Assembly (NCBI RefSeq): GCF_011758745.1
Contig: NZ_JAANOV010000001.1
Span: forward strand, 1,860,001-1,924,000
Reading direction: 5' to 3'
Origin: Amycolatopsis granulosa
Lineage (GTDB): Bacteria > Actinomycetota > Actinomycetes > Mycobacteriales > Pseudonocardiaceae
Length of the DNA stretch: 64,000 bases
Made by a program: the position numbers and the translations under genes. Numbering within the stretch: position 1 is the first letter of the stretch; each line of letters opens with the position of its first letter. Of this stretch, positions 37,249 through 47,044 are shown in pieces. The notes beneath the pieces are model-generated. The model ran no database searches. It was not told the origin of the DNA and worked only from the letters and a program-made list of their open reading frames with translations.

Positions 37249-39435
37249 GTGAGCAGCGACGAGAACACCACCCCGCCAACGACCCCACCGGCGTCCGGCG
37301 AGACCGCCGCGCCCACGAGGTTCCGCGCGATCCCCTCCGCACCGCCTGCGGTGACCCCCTCCGCCGACGTCCCGCCCGCCTCCCTGCCCGACGACCGGTA
37401 CTTCAACCGGGAGCTGTCGTGGCAGGACTTCAACGCCCGGGTGCTCGCCCTGGCCGAGGACGCCTCCCAGCCGCTGCTGGAGCGGGCCAAGTTCCTCGCC
37501 ATCTTCGCGTCCAATTTGGACGAGTTCTACATGGTCCGGGTGGCGGGCCTCAAGCGCCGCGACGAGACGGGCCTGCCGGTGCGCAGCGCCGACGGGCTGA
37601 CCCCGCGCGAGCAGCTGGCCTACATCGCCAAGCGCAACCAGGACCTGGTCGAGCGGCACACGGCCGCGTTCGAGGAGCACGTGCGCCCGGAACTGGCCAA
37701 GCACGACATCCAGATCGTGTCCTGGGCCGACCTCGAGCCATCGGACCAGGCACGGTTGTCGGACTACTTCACCGAGCAGATCTTCCCGGTGCTCACCCCG
37801 CTGGCGGTCGACCCGGCGCACCCCTTCCCCTACATCTCGGGCCTGTCGCTGAACCTGGCGGTCACGGTGCGCGACCCGGAGCTGGGCACCGAACGGTTCG
37901 CCCGCGTGAAGGTGCCCAACAACGTGCCGCGCCTGATCCGCGTCGAGCAGCACCGGGAGAGTCGGCTGGCGACCTTCCTGCCGCTGGAGGAACTGATCGC
38001 CGCCCACCTCGGCGAGCTGTTCACCGGCATGGAGGTGACCGAGCACCACGTGTTCCGGGTGACCCGCAACGCCGACGTGGACGTCGACGAGGACCGCGAC
38101 GAGGACCTGCTGCAGGCCCTGGAGCGGGAGCTGGCACAGCGCCGGTTCGGCCCGCCGGTGCGGCTCGAGGTCGCCAGCGACATGAGCGAGCACGTGCTCG
38201 ACCTGCTGCTGCGCGAGCTGGAGGTGGACCCGCACGACGTGGTCGAGGTGCCCGGTCTGCTGGACCTGACCTGCCTGCAGCAGCTCTCCAGTTTGGACCG
38301 CAAGGAACTGAAGGACCGCCCTTTCGTCCCGGCCACGCACCCGGCGTTCGGTGAGCACGAGACGCCGAAGAGCGTCTTCGCCACCCTGCGCGAGGGCGAC
38401 GTGCTGGTGCACCACCCCTACGACTCGTTCTCCACGAGCGTGCAGCGGTTCATCGAGCAGGCCGCCGGGGACAGCAAGGTGCTGGCCATCAAGCAGACCC
38501 TGTACCGCACCTCCGGTGACTCCCCCATCGTGAACGCGCTCATCGACGCCGCCGAGGCCGGCAAGCAGGTGGTGGCGCTGGTGGAGATCAAGGCCCGGTT
38601 CGACGAGGAGGCCAACATCACCTGGGCCCGCACGCTGGAGCGGGCCGGGGTGCACGTGGTCTACGGGCTGGTCGGGCTGAAGACCCACTGCAAGGTCGCG
38701 ATGGTGGTGCGCCAGGAGGGATCCACGATCCGGCGCTACTGCCACCTCGGCACCGGCAACTACAACCCGAAGACGGCCCGGCTCTACGAGGACGTCGGCC
38801 TGCTGACCGCCGACCCGGACATCGGTGCGGACATCACCGACCTGTTCAACGTGCTGACCGGGTACTCGCGGCAGGACACCTACCGCAACATCCTCACCTC
38901 CCCGGCCGGGATCCGGCGGGGCATCCTGCGGCTCATCGACGAGGAGATCGAGCACAAGCACGCCGGTGCGGAGACCGGTATCCGGATCAAGTGCAACTCG
39001 CTCGTCGACGAGCAGATCATCGACGCGCTGTACCGGGCGTCCCGGGAAGGTGTTCCGGTGGAAATCGTCGTGCGGGGCATCTGCGCCCTGAAACCCGGCG
39101 TGCCGGGACTGTCCGAAAACATTTCCGTCCGGTCCATTCTCGGCCGGTTCCTGGAGCATTCCCGCATCTTCCACTTCCTCGGCGGCGGCACCTACTGGAT
39201 CGGCAGCGCCGACATGATGCACCGCAACCTCGACCGCCGGATCGAGGCCATGGTCCAGGTCAAGGACGTGCGGCTGACCAGGCAATTGGACGACATCATG
39301 GACTCCGCGCTGGACCCGGTCACCCGCTGCTGGGTGCTGACCGGGAACGGCGAATGGGATCCCTCGCCCGCGGACACCTCGCAGGTCCGCGACCACCAGA
39401 CCGAGTTGTTGAGGAAGCACGGGGCCAACGGGTGA
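37249..39435 (+). CDS. ppk1: Polyphosphate kinase 1
   Basis: Polymerises ATP gamma-phosphate into polyphosphate. The 728-residue product has the N-terminal domain beginning [20 protein letters not shown], the head domain, and the catalytic PLD-like domains with the autophosphorylated histidine region THCKVAMVV near residue 480 and [18 protein letters not shown] near 505, plus HSRIFHF near 635. The frame is open from GTG at 37129, overlapping fbiD, but I chose GTG at 37249 because the Mtb homologue has a similar short disordered N-terminus; the start is not certain. Confidence 0.93.
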   Translation: MSSDENTTPPTTPPASGETAAPTRFRAIPSAPPAVTPSADVPPASLPDDRYFNRELSWQDFNARVLALAEDASQPLLERAKFLAIFASNLDEFYMVRVAGLKRRDETGLPVRSADGLTPREQLAYIAKRNQDLVERHTAAFEEHVRPELAKHDIQIVSWADLEPSDQARLSDYFTEQIFPVLTPLAVDPAHPFPYISGLSLNLAVTVRDPELGTERFARVKVPNNVPRLIRVEQHRESRLATFLPLEELIAAHLGELFTGMEVTEHHVFRVTRNADVDVDEDRDEDLLQALERELAQRRFGPPVRLEVASDMSEHVLDLLLRELEVDPHDVVEVPGLLDLTCLQQLSSLDRKELKDRPFVPATHPAFGEHETPKSVFATLREGDVLVHHPYDSFSTSVQRFIEQAAGDSKVLAIKQTLYRTSGDSPIVNALIDAAEAGKQVVALVEIKARFDEEANITWARTLERAGVHVVYGLVGLKTHCKVAMVVRQEGSTIRRYCHLGTGNYNPKTARLYEDVGLLTADPDIGADITDLFNVLTGYSRQDTYRNILTSPAGIRRGILRLIDEEIEHKHAGAETGIRIKCNSLVDEQIIDALYRASREGVPVEIVVRGICALKPGVPGLSENISVRSILGRFLEHSRIFHFLGGGTYWIGSADMMHRNLDRRIEAMVQVKDVRLTRQLDDIMDSALDPVTRCWVLTGNGEWDPSPADTSQVRDHQTELLRKHGANG

Positions 39436-40370
39436 GTTCTGTTCGTGTCCGCGCCGCGGGTGCGGTGCTGTGGCGGAGGGGTCCGCACGGCGCCGAGGTG
39501 GCGGTGGCGCACCGGCCGCGCTACGACGACTGGTCGCTGCCGAAGGGGAAGCTCGACGAGGGCGAGACCGTGCCCGCCGCGGCGGTGCGGGAGATCGCGG
39601 AGGAGACCGGGTTCCGCGCGAAGCTGGGGCGGCACCTGATGACGGTGCGGTACTCCGTGGAATCGGGGCCGAAGAGCGTCGACTACTTCAGCGCGGCGGT
39701 CGTCTCGGGGGTGTTCGAGCCCAACGAGGAGGTCGACGAGCTGCGCTGGCTGGCACCGGCCGACGCCGCCGCGCTGCTGTCGTACGACAGCGACCGGTCG
39801 GTGCTGGCGGAGTTCACGGCGCTGCCCGCCGGTCTGACGACGTTGTTGCTCGTGCGGCACGCCAAAGCGGGCAAGCGGGACGACTGGAGCGGCGACGACG
39901 ACCTGCGGCCGTTGTCGCCGAGCGGAGTCCGGCAGGCGGGGGCACTGCGGGGGCTGCTGCCGCTGTTCGGTCCGGACCGGGTGCTGGCGGCGCCGCGGTT
40001 GCGCTGCGAGCAGACCGTGCGTGGCCTGGCGGACGACCTCGGGCTGCCCGTGGAGCACGAGGACCTGATGACCGAGGAGCGATATTGGGAGGACCGGCAG
40101 GCGGGGCTGGCCCGGCTGCTGGCGATCGTGTCGGCGGGCGGCACACCGGTCTTGTGCAGTCAGGGCGGGGTCATCCCGGACCTGGTGGCACACCTCGCCG
40201 AGCGCGGTGGCGTCCGCTTGCCCGTCGAGGACGGGGAGAAGGTGCCGAGCAAGAAGGGCTCGGTGTGGGTCCTGTCCTTCCGTGCCGCTCCCGGCAACGG
40301 CGGCCCGCAACTCGTCGCGGCCGACTACCTGCCCACGGCACTCCCGGTGCCCGTGACGAGCCACGCCTGA
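39432..40370 (+). CDS. mutT1: Nudix hydrolase fused to histidine phosphatase (MutT1-like)
   Basis: Two-domain 312-residue enzyme. The N-terminal Nudix domain has the box [20 protein letters not shown] near residues 37-57; the C-terminal domain has the histidine phosphatase [14 protein letters not shown] near 140. M. tuberculosis MutT1 (Rv2985) of the same architecture hydrolyses oxidised nucleotides and dinucleoside polyphosphates. GTG at 39432 overlaps the ppk stop by 4 bp (GTGA), so the two genes are coupled. A strong hairpin follows before hupB. Confidence 0.92.
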   Translation: MSSVRVRAAGAVLWRRGPHGAEVAVAHRPRYDDWSLPKGKLDEGETVPAAAVREIAEETGFRAKLGRHLMTVRYSVESGPKSVDYFSAAVVSGVFEPNEEVDELRWLAPADAAALLSYDSDRSVLAEFTALPAGLTTLLLVRHAKAGKRDDWSGDDDLRPLSPSGVRQAGALRGLLPLFGPDRVLAAPRLRCEQTVRGLADDLGLPVEHEDLMTEERYWEDRQAGLARLLAIVSAGGTPVLCSQGGVIPDLVAHLAERGGVRLPVEDGEKVPSKKGSVWVLSFRAAPGNGGPQLVAADYLPTALPVPVTSHA

Positions 40371-40577
40371 GTCCGTCCGCGACGGTGCCCGATCGGCACG
40401 AGGGTTCCGTTCCCCCGGCCGGCACCCCCTCGGATCGGCTCACGTGGTTCGGCGGCGGACGCTTCGCGCCGCTGACGGCATCGCTGTCTCCGGGCCGATA
40501 CCGCGGGCCTGACGAGCGGGAACGGGCTTGTGCCGTCGCGCCGGCTTTTCCGGATGTAGCCGGGTCCGCCCGGAACG

Positions 40578-40617
40578 CGGCAGGGCCCCCGCGAGACGGA
40601 TCGCGGGGGCCCTGCCG
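40578..40617. terminator. 17-bp perfect hairpin between mutT1 and hupB
   Basis: CGGCAGGGCCCCCGCGA, loop GACGGA, then its exact complement. Located 21 bases after the hupB stop and about 210 bases after mutT1, whose gap shows nothing else clear. It can stop transcription from both sides. Confidence 0.85.
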
Positions 40618-40637
40618 AGAAGCAATGCGCTGACGGC

Positions 40638-41276
40638 CTACTTCTTCTTCCGGGTCGTGGTGGTCTTCTTCGCCGCCGTGGTCTTCGACGCCGTCGCCTT
40701 CGGGGCGGCCTTCGTAGCCGTGGTCTTCTTCGCCGCGGCCGACTTCGACGCGGTGCTCTTCGCGGCCGTCGCCTTCGGGGCAGCCGTCTTGGTGGCGGCA
40801 GCCGACTTGGTGGCGGCCGCGGCACGGGTGCGCGTGCTGGTGCTGCGGGTCGCGGTGGGACGGGTCGCCGTCGCCTTCGCGGTGGTGGACCGCGAGGAGG
40901 TGGCGCGCGAGGCGGTGGTACCGGTGCTGCGGGTCGAAGCCGCGGAGCTACGCGTCGAAGTCGTCGTGCGCTTCGCCGCCGTGGCCTTCGGCAGCTTCTT
41001 GGCACCGCTGATGACGTCCTTGAAGGTCGTGCCGGCGCGGAAGGCCGGAACGTTGGTCTTCTTCACCTTGACCGTCTCACCGGTACGCGGGTTGCGGGCG
41101 GTGCGGGCCGCGCGGGCGCGCTTCTCGAACACCCCGAAACCGGTGATGTTGACCTTCTCGCCCTTCTGCACGGTGCGAATGATGATGTCCACCAGGTTGT
41201 CGACTGCCTGGGAAGCAACCTTCTTGTCGCCCAGACGCTCGGAGAGCGCCTCGATCAGCTGGGCCTTGTTGGCCAT
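40638..41276 (-). CDS. hupB: HupB, HU-type nucleoid protein with histone-H1-like tail
   Basis: Nucleoid-associated DNA-binding protein. The 212-residue product has an HU domain (1-93, starting [20 protein letters not shown], with the DNA-binding arm [21 protein letters not shown]) and a long Lys/Ala/Thr/Ser/Arg tail (about 100-212) of repeats such as AAKKTT. This two-part form is the actinobacterial HupB. ATG at 41276 follows GGAGGAC; the upstream residues do not match the family. The tail DNA is GCC-rich and repetitive. Confidence 0.96.
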   Translation of the reverse strand: MANKAQLIEALSERLGDKKVASQAVDNLVDIIIRTVQKGEKVNITGFGVFEKRARAARTARNPRTGETVKVKKTNVPAFRAGTTFKDVISGAKKLPKATAAKRTTTSTRSSAASTRSTGTTASRATSSRSTTAKATATRPTATRSTSTRTRAAAATKSAAATKTAAPKATAAKSTASKSAAAKKTTATKAAPKATASKTTAAKKTTTTRKKK

Positions 41277-41454
41277 TCCAGTCCTCCATGAAGAACTACG
41301 TGTCACACGGCCACATCGGCCGACTTCACGCACACGGTATTACCAACTCGCCCAAAATTCCAAACGGCGCGCGGAATTTTTCTGCAGGCGGGGCGTGGTT
41401 TCCGCCTCCTGAGCGACCCGGTACGGGCCTTCCGCGCGCCGTTCGGCGTGGTGT

Positions 41455-41473
41455 GCCCGGCCGATGGCCGGGT
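41455..41473 (-). terminator. Hairpin downstream of leuD
   Basis: GCCCGGCC-GAT-GGCCGGGT, 31 bases after the leuD stop, no U-tract. The remaining 227-bp leuD-hupB gap has the hupB promoter area, with an A/T-richer stretch at 41340-41385, and no gene. Confidence 0.5.
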
Positions 41474-41503
41474 GCGAATCCCTTGCTGATCAGGGAATTC
41501 GTG

Positions 41504-42106
41504 TTATCCGGCGGCCGCCGGGGTGGTCACCGGCTTCCAGCTGGGACGCTGCTCCTCGAACCGGTCGATGTCCTCGGCGTGTCGCAGGGTGAGGGCGATG
41601 TCGTCGAGCCCCTCCAGCAGCCGCCAGCGGGTGTAGTCGTCGATCGAGAAGGTCGTCTGGAAGTCCTTGGCCCGCACGGTCTTCGACTCGAGGTCGACCG
41701 TGACCTCCGCGCCGGGGTCGTTCTCCAGGATCTTCCACAGCTGCTCGACGTCCGACTGCGCGCACTCGGCCGCCACGAGCCCCTGCTTGCCGGAGTTGCC
41801 GCGGAAGATGTCGGCGAAGCGGGAGGAGATGACGACCCGGAAGCCGTAGTTCATCAATGCCCAGACAGCGTGTTCGCGCGAGGACCCGGTACCGAAGTCG
41901 GGCCCGGCGACCAGGACGCTTCCCGAGGAGAACGGCTCCTGGTTAAGGATGAAGTTCTCGTCGGCCCGCCAGGCGGCGAACAGGCCGTCCTCGAAACCGG
42001 TGCGGCTGACCCGCTTGAGGTAGACGGCCGGGATGATCTGGTCAGTGTCCACGTTGGACCTGCGCAGGGGCACTCCGATACCGGTGTGCGTCTTGAACGG
42101 CTCCAT
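41504..42106 (-). CDS. leuD: 3-isopropylmalate dehydratase small subunit
   Basis: Swivel-domain subunit of isopropylmalate isomerase in leucine synthesis. The 200-residue protein has the family start [20 protein letters not shown] and the motif [14 protein letters not shown] near residue 70. ATG at 42106 follows AAGGAG and lies 15 bases after the leuC stop. It works with LeuC and is likely regulated with it. Confidence 0.97.
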   Translation of the reverse strand: MEPFKTHTGIGVPLRRSNVDTDQIIPAVYLKRVSRTGFEDGLFAAWRADENFILNQEPFSSGSVLVAGPDFGTGSSREHAVWALMNYGFRVVISSRFADIFRGNSGKQGLVAAECAQSDVEQLWKILENDPGAEVTVDLESKTVRAKDFQTTFSIDDYTRWRLLEGLDDIALTLRHAEDIDRFEEQRPSWKPVTTPAAAG

Positions 42107-42120
42107 GGTGGCTGGCTCCT

Positions 42121-43536
42121 TCAGTTCAGGTCTTCGGGCGAGGACAGCGTGCCGCGGACGGCAGTGGCGGCCGCGACGAGCGGCGAGACGAGGTGGGTGC
42201 GGCCCCCCTTGCCCTGCCGGCCCTCGAAGTTGCGGTTGGAGGTGGAGGCGCTGCGCTCACCGGGGGCGAGCTGGTCCGGGTTCATCCCCAGGCACATCGA
42301 GCAGCCGGCCTGGCGCCACTCGGCACCGGCGTCGAGGAAGACCTTGTCCAGTCCCTCGGCCTCGGCGGCCTGGCGCACCCGCATCGAGCCGGGCACCACG
42401 AGCATCCGCACCCCCTGCGCCACCCTGCGCCCCTGCAGCACCTCCGCGGCGGCCCGCAGGTCCTCGATCCGGCCGTTGGTGCACGAGCCGAGGAAGACGG
42501 TGTCGACCTTGATCTCCCGCAGCGGGGTGCCCGGTTCGAGGTCCATATAGGACAGGGCCTTCTCGGCGGCGATGCGCGCCGTCTCGTCGGCGATCGCGGC
42601 CGGGTCCGGCACCGACTCCGCCAGCGGCAGGCCCTGGCCGGGGTTGGTGCCCCAGGTCACGAACGGGGTCAGGGTGTCGGCGTCGAGGTCGACCTCGGCG
42701 TCGAACCGCGCGCCCTCGTCGGTGCGCAGCGACTTCCAGTACTCGACCGCGGCGTCCCAGTCGGCGCCCTTCGGGGCGTGCGGGCGGCCCTCCAGGTAGG
42801 CGAAGGTGGTCTCGTCCGGGGCGATCATGCCGGCACGGGCGCCCGCCTCGATCGACATGTTGCAGATCGTCATCCGGGCCTCCATGGACAGCGCCTCGAT
42901 GGCGCTGCCCCGGTACTCCAGGACGTAGCCCTGCCCGCCGCCGGTGCCGATCTTGGCGATGAAGGCGAGGATGATGTCCTTCGCCGTGACGCCGGGCCGG
43001 AGCTTGCCGGTCACGTTGATCGCCATCGTCTTGAACGGCTTCAGCGGCAGGGTCTGGGTGGCCAGCACGTGCTCCACCTCGGAGGTGCCGATACCGAAGG
43101 CCATCGCGCCGAAGGCGCCGTGGGTGGAGGTGTGGCTGTCGCCGCAGACGACCGTCATCCCCGGCTGGGTCAGGCCCAGCTGCGGGCCGATGACGTGCAC
43201 GATGCCCTGCTCGGCGTCGCCCATCGGGTGCAGGCGGACACCGAACTCCTTGCAGTTCTTCCGAAGCGTCTCGACCTGGGTGCGCGACACCGGGTCGGCG
43301 ATCGGGAGTTCGATGTCGACGGTCGGGACGTTGTGGTCCTCGGTCGCGATGGTCAGGTCGGGACGCCGGACCTGGCGGCCGGCCATGCGGAGACCGTCGA
43401 ACGCCTGCGGGCTGGTGACTTCGTGCACGAGGTGCAGGTCGATGTAGAGCAGGTCGGGCTCCGCTCCTTCACCGCGGCGCACCGTGTGCGCCTCCCACAC
43501 CTTCTCGGCCAGAGTGCGCGGCCGCGTGGTGGTCAT
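42121..43536 (-). CDS. leuC: 3-isopropylmalate dehydratase large subunit
   Basis: Catalytic Fe-S subunit of isopropylmalate isomerase. The 471-residue aconitase-family product has [15 protein letters not shown] near residue 135 and cluster-binding cysteines in [12 protein letters not shown] near residue 350 and the [10 protein letters not shown] motif near 415. ATG at 43536 follows GGAGGAG by six bases. It is divergent from the IclR-type regulator, with a likely shared operator. Confidence 0.97.
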   Translation of the reverse strand: MTTTRPRTLAEKVWEAHTVRRGEGAEPDLLYIDLHLVHEVTSPQAFDGLRMAGRQVRRPDLTIATEDHNVPTVDIELPIADPVSRTQVETLRKNCKEFGVRLHPMGDAEQGIVHVIGPQLGLTQPGMTVVCGDSHTSTHGAFGAMAFGIGTSEVEHVLATQTLPLKPFKTMAINVTGKLRPGVTAKDIILAFIAKIGTGGGQGYVLEYRGSAIEALSMEARMTICNMSIEAGARAGMIAPDETTFAYLEGRPHAPKGADWDAAVEYWKSLRTDEGARFDAEVDLDADTLTPFVTWGTNPGQGLPLAESVPDPAAIADETARIAAEKALSYMDLEPGTPLREIKVDTVFLGSCTNGRIEDLRAAAEVLQGRRVAQGVRMLVVPGSMRVRQAAEAEGLDKVFLDAGAEWRQAGCSMCLGMNPDQLAPGERSASTSNRNFEGRQGKGGRTHLVSPLVAAATAVRGTLSSPEDLN

Positions 43537-43622
43537 CTGTCGCTCCTCCCACGAGGTTGATTGGGAGCAAAGGAACCTGAGCGGCGCCGCCGGGCGGCGT
43601 CCGGGTCTCCGGTTCGATTTTC

Positions 43623-43660
43623 CCAGATTCTGGACTTCCCAAATCCCGGGAAGCTAGTAT
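43623..43660. promoter_or_regulatory. leuCD/regulator divergent control region
   Basis: CCAGA-T-TCTGG (43623-43633) and CTTCCC-N7-GGGAAG (43635-43653) are dyads, followed by TAGTAT (43655-43660), a -10-like box only six bases before the GTG of the regulator. The second dyad lies between probable -35 (TGGACT) and -10, so binding there would repress the regulator and possibly leuCD. Confidence 0.6.
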
Positions 43661-43666
43661 CGCGTC

Positions 43667-44386
43667 GTGGGACAGCATAGCTCGACTGACCAGCAGAGCG
43701 GTATCGGTGTGCTGGACAAGGCCGTCGCCGTGCTCCAGGCCGTCGCGGAAGATCCGTGCGGGCTGGCGGAACTGTGCAGCCGGACGGGCCTGCCGCGCGC
43801 GACCGCGCACCGGCTCGCCGTCGGGCTGGAGGTGCACCGCCTGCTGCGCCGCGGCCCGGACGGACGCTGGCGCCCCGGCTCGGCGCTCGCCGAACTGGCC
43901 GGCGGCACGGCGGATCCACTGCTGGACGCGGCGAGCTCGGTCCTGCCGAAGTTGCGGGACCTCACCGGCGAGAGCGTGCAGCTGTACCGGCGCGACGGGG
44001 TCCAGCGGGTGTGCGTGGCGAGCGCGGAACCGATGAGCGGTCTGCGCGACACGGTGCCCATCGGCACGCGGCTGCCCATGACGGCCGGTTCCGGCGCGAA
44101 GGTCCTCGCCGCGTGGTCGGATCCGCACACGCAACGGACGATCCTGGCGGACGCGGTGTTCGGGGAACGGACCCTGCTGGAGGTCCGGCGCCGCGGCTGG
44201 GCGCAGAGCGTGGCCGAGCGCGAGCCGGGCGTGGCGAGCGTTTCCGCGCCGGTACGGGATTCCGCGGGCAACGTCATCGCGGCCGTATCGGTTTCCGGTC
44301 CGGTGGAACGGATCGGGCGCAAGCCGGGGGCGCGCTGGGCCGCGGATCTGCTCGCGGCGGCGGAGGCGTTGCAGGAGCGGCTGTAG
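43667..44386 (+). CDS. ndgR: IclR-family regulator, NdgR/LtbR-like
   Basis: The 239-residue protein has an IclR winged helix (about 12-70, with LAELCSRTGLPRATAHRLAVGL) and an effector-binding domain (about 85-235) ending in SVSGPVERIGRKPGARWAADLLAAA. Adjacent, divergent placement next to leuCD is conserved in actinobacteria: NdgR in Streptomyces and LtbR in Corynebacterium control leucine and related genes. The GTG start at 43667 is six bases from the -10-like box, suggesting a leaderless mRNA. Confidence 0.88.
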   Translation: MGQHSSTDQQSGIGVLDKAVAVLQAVAEDPCGLAELCSRTGLPRATAHRLAVGLEVHRLLRRGPDGRWRPGSALAELAGGTADPLLDAASSVLPKLRDLTGESVQLYRRDGVQRVCVASAEPMSGLRDTVPIGTRLPMTAGSGAKVLAAWSDPHTQRTILADAVFGERTLLEVRRRGWAQSVAEREPGVASVSAPVRDSAGNVIAAVSVSGPVERIGRKPGARWAADLLAAAEALQERL

Positions 44387-44432
44387 CGCCGAACTGTTCG
44401 CACATCCGTTCGATTCGGTGTAGCGTCCTGGT

Positions 44433-45059
44433 ATGACCGCAGGGCTGCAAGGGTCGCTGTTCGGTCAGGCCGAGGAATGCTCGCTCGGGTCCCTGACCAC
44501 GACGCGGCGCACGGAACTGGGCGACGGCGCGTGGATCGATCTGCGGCCGGGGTGGCTGACGGGTGCGGACGTCTTGTTCGAGCGCCTGGCGGCGGAGGTG
44601 CCCTGGCACGGGGAGCGGCGCCGGATGTACGAGCGGGTGGTCGACGTGCCCCGGCTGCTGTGCTTCTACGGCGAGGAGGACCGGCTGCCGGACCCGGTGC
44701 TGGACGCGGCACGGGAGGCGCTGAGCCGGCACTACGCAGAGGAGCTCGGCGAGCCGTTCCGCACCGCCGGGCTGTGCTTCTACCGCGACGGCCGGGACAG
44801 CGTGGCCTGGCACGGCGACACGATCGGCCGCGGTTCGCGGGAGGACACGATGGTGGCCATCGTGTCGGTGGGCGCGCCGCGGAGCATGCTGCTGCGCCCG
44901 CGCGGCGGCGGGCCGGCCGTGCGGCAGCTGCTCGGCCCCGGCGACCTGATCGTGATGGGGGGCTCGTGCCAGCGGACGTGGGAGCACGCGATCCCGAAGA
45001 CCAGCAAACCGGTGGGCCCGCGGATCAGCATCCAGTTCCGGCCCCGTGGGGTGCGCTGA
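44433..45059 (+). CDS. AlkB-family 2-oxoglutarate/Fe(II) dioxygenase
   Basis: Probably repairs alkylated nucleic acids by oxidative demethylation. The 208-residue protein has the iron triad as H-X-D in VAWHGDTIG near residue 125 and a distal His in TWEHAIPK near 186, and the 2-oxoglutarate-binding R-X5-R as RISIQFR near 198. The preceding FYRDGRDSVAWH segment is typical of AlkB relatives. It is followed by a likely hairpin. Confidence 0.92.
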   Translation: MTAGLQGSLFGQAEECSLGSLTTTRRTELGDGAWIDLRPGWLTGADVLFERLAAEVPWHGERRRMYERVVDVPRLLCFYGEEDRLPDPVLDAAREALSRHYAEELGEPFRTAGLCFYRDGRDSVAWHGDTIGRGSREDTMVAIVSVGAPRSMLLRPRGGGPAVRQLLGPGDLIVMGGSCQRTWEHAIPKTSKPVGPRISIQFRPRGVR

Positions 45060-45175
45060 CCGACGGGGCGCCGGCGAGGTCAGCCGAGGAGGAGGACGAC
45101 CGGGAACAGGTCCCCGGAAGACAGTTGCTTCTCTCCCGGTGCGGCCCGCGCGTGGCGAACCGGTGCTCCGGCGGG

Positions 45176-45195
45176 GGCATCCGGTGCCGGATGCC
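45176..45195. terminator. Hairpin between alkB and the Rv1733c-like gene
   Basis: GGCATCCGG-TG-CCGGATGCC, a 9-bp palindromic stem between convergent genes. The real loop must be at least four bases. Confidence 0.55.
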
Positions 45196-45223
45196 CTCAG
45201 CGACGTATCGGGATCCCGCTAGG

Positions 45224-45817
45224 TCAGTACCGCGCCCAGCGGTCGCCGAGCGTGGCCCATTCGTTTTCCCACCGCGCGGCGCGACGGCGGTCCAGCACCA
45301 GGCGCGTGATCCAGTACGCGGCGCTCAGCGCGAGAGCGGCGACGAGCCAGGCGAACAGTCCGGCCAGCACACCGGTCGTGGTCGCGTCCGTCGCGGTGAT
45401 CGGCGCCGGCGTCGGGTTGCCGGCGTCGTTGATCCACACCGGGATCCGCGTCCCCGCGGTCGCGCCCGGGTCGGCCGGCACGATGCCCGTCTTCGGCTCC
45501 CCGCCGTTGTAGGTCCACGCCGCGCGCACCCCGGCCGAGCCGCTCGTCGAAAACGCGCCCTCGGTGGCCGGCACCGGCGCCGGCGCGTCCTCGACGACCG
45601 TCGCGGTCACCAGGTGCCGGGAAGCGTGCTGCTGCTCGGACACCGCCAGCTGGCCCCCGTACGTCCGGGAACCGGTGAACACCGCCAGCGGAATCGCGAC
45701 CAGGAGCCCCAGCACCACGACCAACAGCAACGCGGATTCGACCCGGTCGGACGTTCTGGCCAACGGGTTGCGACCGATGTGCAGGCGCCGCCAGAAACGC
45801 CTGAGTGGTCCGGTCAC
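45224..45817 (-). CDS. Rv1733c-like two-helix membrane protein
   Basis: The 197-residue protein has transmembrane segments at about 29-50 and 148-170 with a central extracytoplasmic domain containing TYNGGEPKTGIVP and RIPVWINDAGNPTPAP, then a basic C-terminus. This layout matches the Rv1733c family, hypoxia-regulated in M. tuberculosis; no DosR-type site is visible in the 518-bp upstream gap. Function is unknown. GTG at 45817. Confidence 0.8.
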   Translation of the reverse strand: MTGPLRRFWRRLHIGRNPLARTSDRVESALLLVVVLGLLVAIPLAVFTGSRTYGGQLAVSEQQHASRHLVTATVVEDAPAPVPATEGAFSTSGSAGVRAAWTYNGGEPKTGIVPADPGATAGTRIPVWINDAGNPTPAPITATDATTTGVLAGLFAWLVAALALSAAYWITRLVLDRRRAARWENEWATLGDRWARY

Positions 45818-46335
45818 GGTCAGATCCCCCTTCCTCAGCTACCTCGGCAAGCAAAAACGCAATACCCACTGTGCCGCGCCCGTACCCGAATTGGCACTGA
45901 AACGAGACCAAGACCGCTGTGAGTCGCCGCTCACAGCGGGACGAGATCGGGATGTATCCATGCTGGCACCGGACAACGGTTCGCGGCATCGACCGAAAGT
46001 GCTTTCCACCCACCACCGGTGCCACGCTGCGTGACCGCATCCGCCGGGCGATCGACGCCTCCGGCGATCAAGCGGAAGCCTGTGCACCGGCGGCCCCTGG
46101 CCACCCCGCCGCTGCTCCTGTTATCGTCCCGTTGATGTGATGCGCTGATTCACGATCGGCAGAATGCGCGCCCGCGTTACACAATTGCGCGACAATTCTC
46201 GTCACATGTTTTTCGTTTCTCCGGGTGATCGAAATCGGGCAGGATCACGCGTAAGCCTCCACCGAACGAGTGATGACGCGCGTGCCGGGGGCAGTCGGGG
46301 TCACCGCGCGTCTCGAGAACAACACTGGAGTCACT
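45818..46335. other. 518-bp divergent intergenic region
   Basis: No convincing gene on either strand. It contains a perfect 10-bp inverted repeat CCGCTGTGAG-TCGCCG-CTCACAGCGG (45914-45939), about 100 bases upstream of the Rv1733c-like start and possibly an operator. The 46170-46260 part is AT-richer and may be the promoter of the secreted-protein gene. Confidence 0.5.
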
Positions 46336-47040
46336 TTGCGTCAGCCCTTGGGCCGCCTCGCGGCGGCCGTGATCAGCGGTGCGCTGATCACCCTCACCGT
46401 GGCCCCGGCCGCGCTCGCCGAAGAGAGCACGACCCCGGTGACGACCACCACCACCACGACCACGGTCACCGTGCCGGAGACCACCACGACGACCAGCTCC
46501 GCCGCCACGACCACGACGTCGTCGGCCACCACCACGACGACGACCCAGCCGACGCGGACCAGCAGCCCGGGCACCTCGTCGAGCTCGACGACCCCGGGCA
46601 CGACGCAGTCGCACGGATCGACCTCGTCCGGCAGCAAGCCCGCGGAGCCGCCCTACGTCGACGACGTCGCCTACGGCATCGACCTCGGCGACGGCACCGG
46701 TGTGCTGATCATCGCGTGCACCGCCGGCGAGCCGGGCGACGTGCGGTCCCCGGACTTCGACGTCGTCGACGGCCCCTACCAGGAGGAGCAGGACGGCCGG
46801 TACTGGGACTACCTGGTCCGGCTGCACGAGGGCAAGACCTTCGCCGCCGGCGACGTCCATGCGGCCTGGACGTGCGCGGGCGCTCCGCAGGGCGGCGGCG
46901 CCTCGGGCGGCGGCGTGGCCTCCGTCCCGGGCTCCGGCGGCGCCGGCGACTGGCAGCAGAGCAACGGCGGCCACGCGCAGGTTTCGTTCGCACCCAAGGA
47001 CGGGGTCGAGACCGGCTTCGGCGGCACGGCGCGGTTCTGA
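46336..47040 (+). CDS. Secreted Thr-rich protein paired with sortase, unknown function
   Basis: The 234-residue product has a signal peptide (about 1-28, ending PAALA) followed by a low-complexity Thr/Ser linker (about 30-105) and a folded domain with GIDLGDGTGVLIIACTAGEP and a second Cys in AAWTCAG. The start is best at TTG 46336, which follows GGAG by five bases and places the signal peptide at the N-terminus. It ends with glycine-rich and polar residues and has no LPXTG signal. The sortase gene starts 4 bases later, so the two are likely co-transcribed. Confidence 0.75.
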   Translation: MRQPLGRLAAAVISGALITLTVAPAALAEESTTPVTTTTTTTTVTVPETTTTTSSAATTTTSSATTTTTTQPTRTSSPGTSSSSTTPGTTQSHGSTSSGSKPAEPPYVDDVAYGIDLGDGTGVLIIACTAGEPGDVRSPDFDVVDGPYQEEQDGRYWDYLVRLHEGKTFAAGDVHAAWTCAGAPQGGGASGGGVASVPGSGGAGDWQQSNGGHAQVSFAPKDGVETGFGGTARF

Positions 47041-47044
47041 CGCC

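Noticed and set aside
45818-45950. DosR box upstream of the Rv1733c-like gene
   Set aside because: No GGGAC...GTCCC type palindrome found; the only strong dyad is a different sequence.
45919-46140. 73-codon plus-strand ORF in the 518-bp gap
   Set aside because: Atypical composition, no ribosome site and no recognisable domain.
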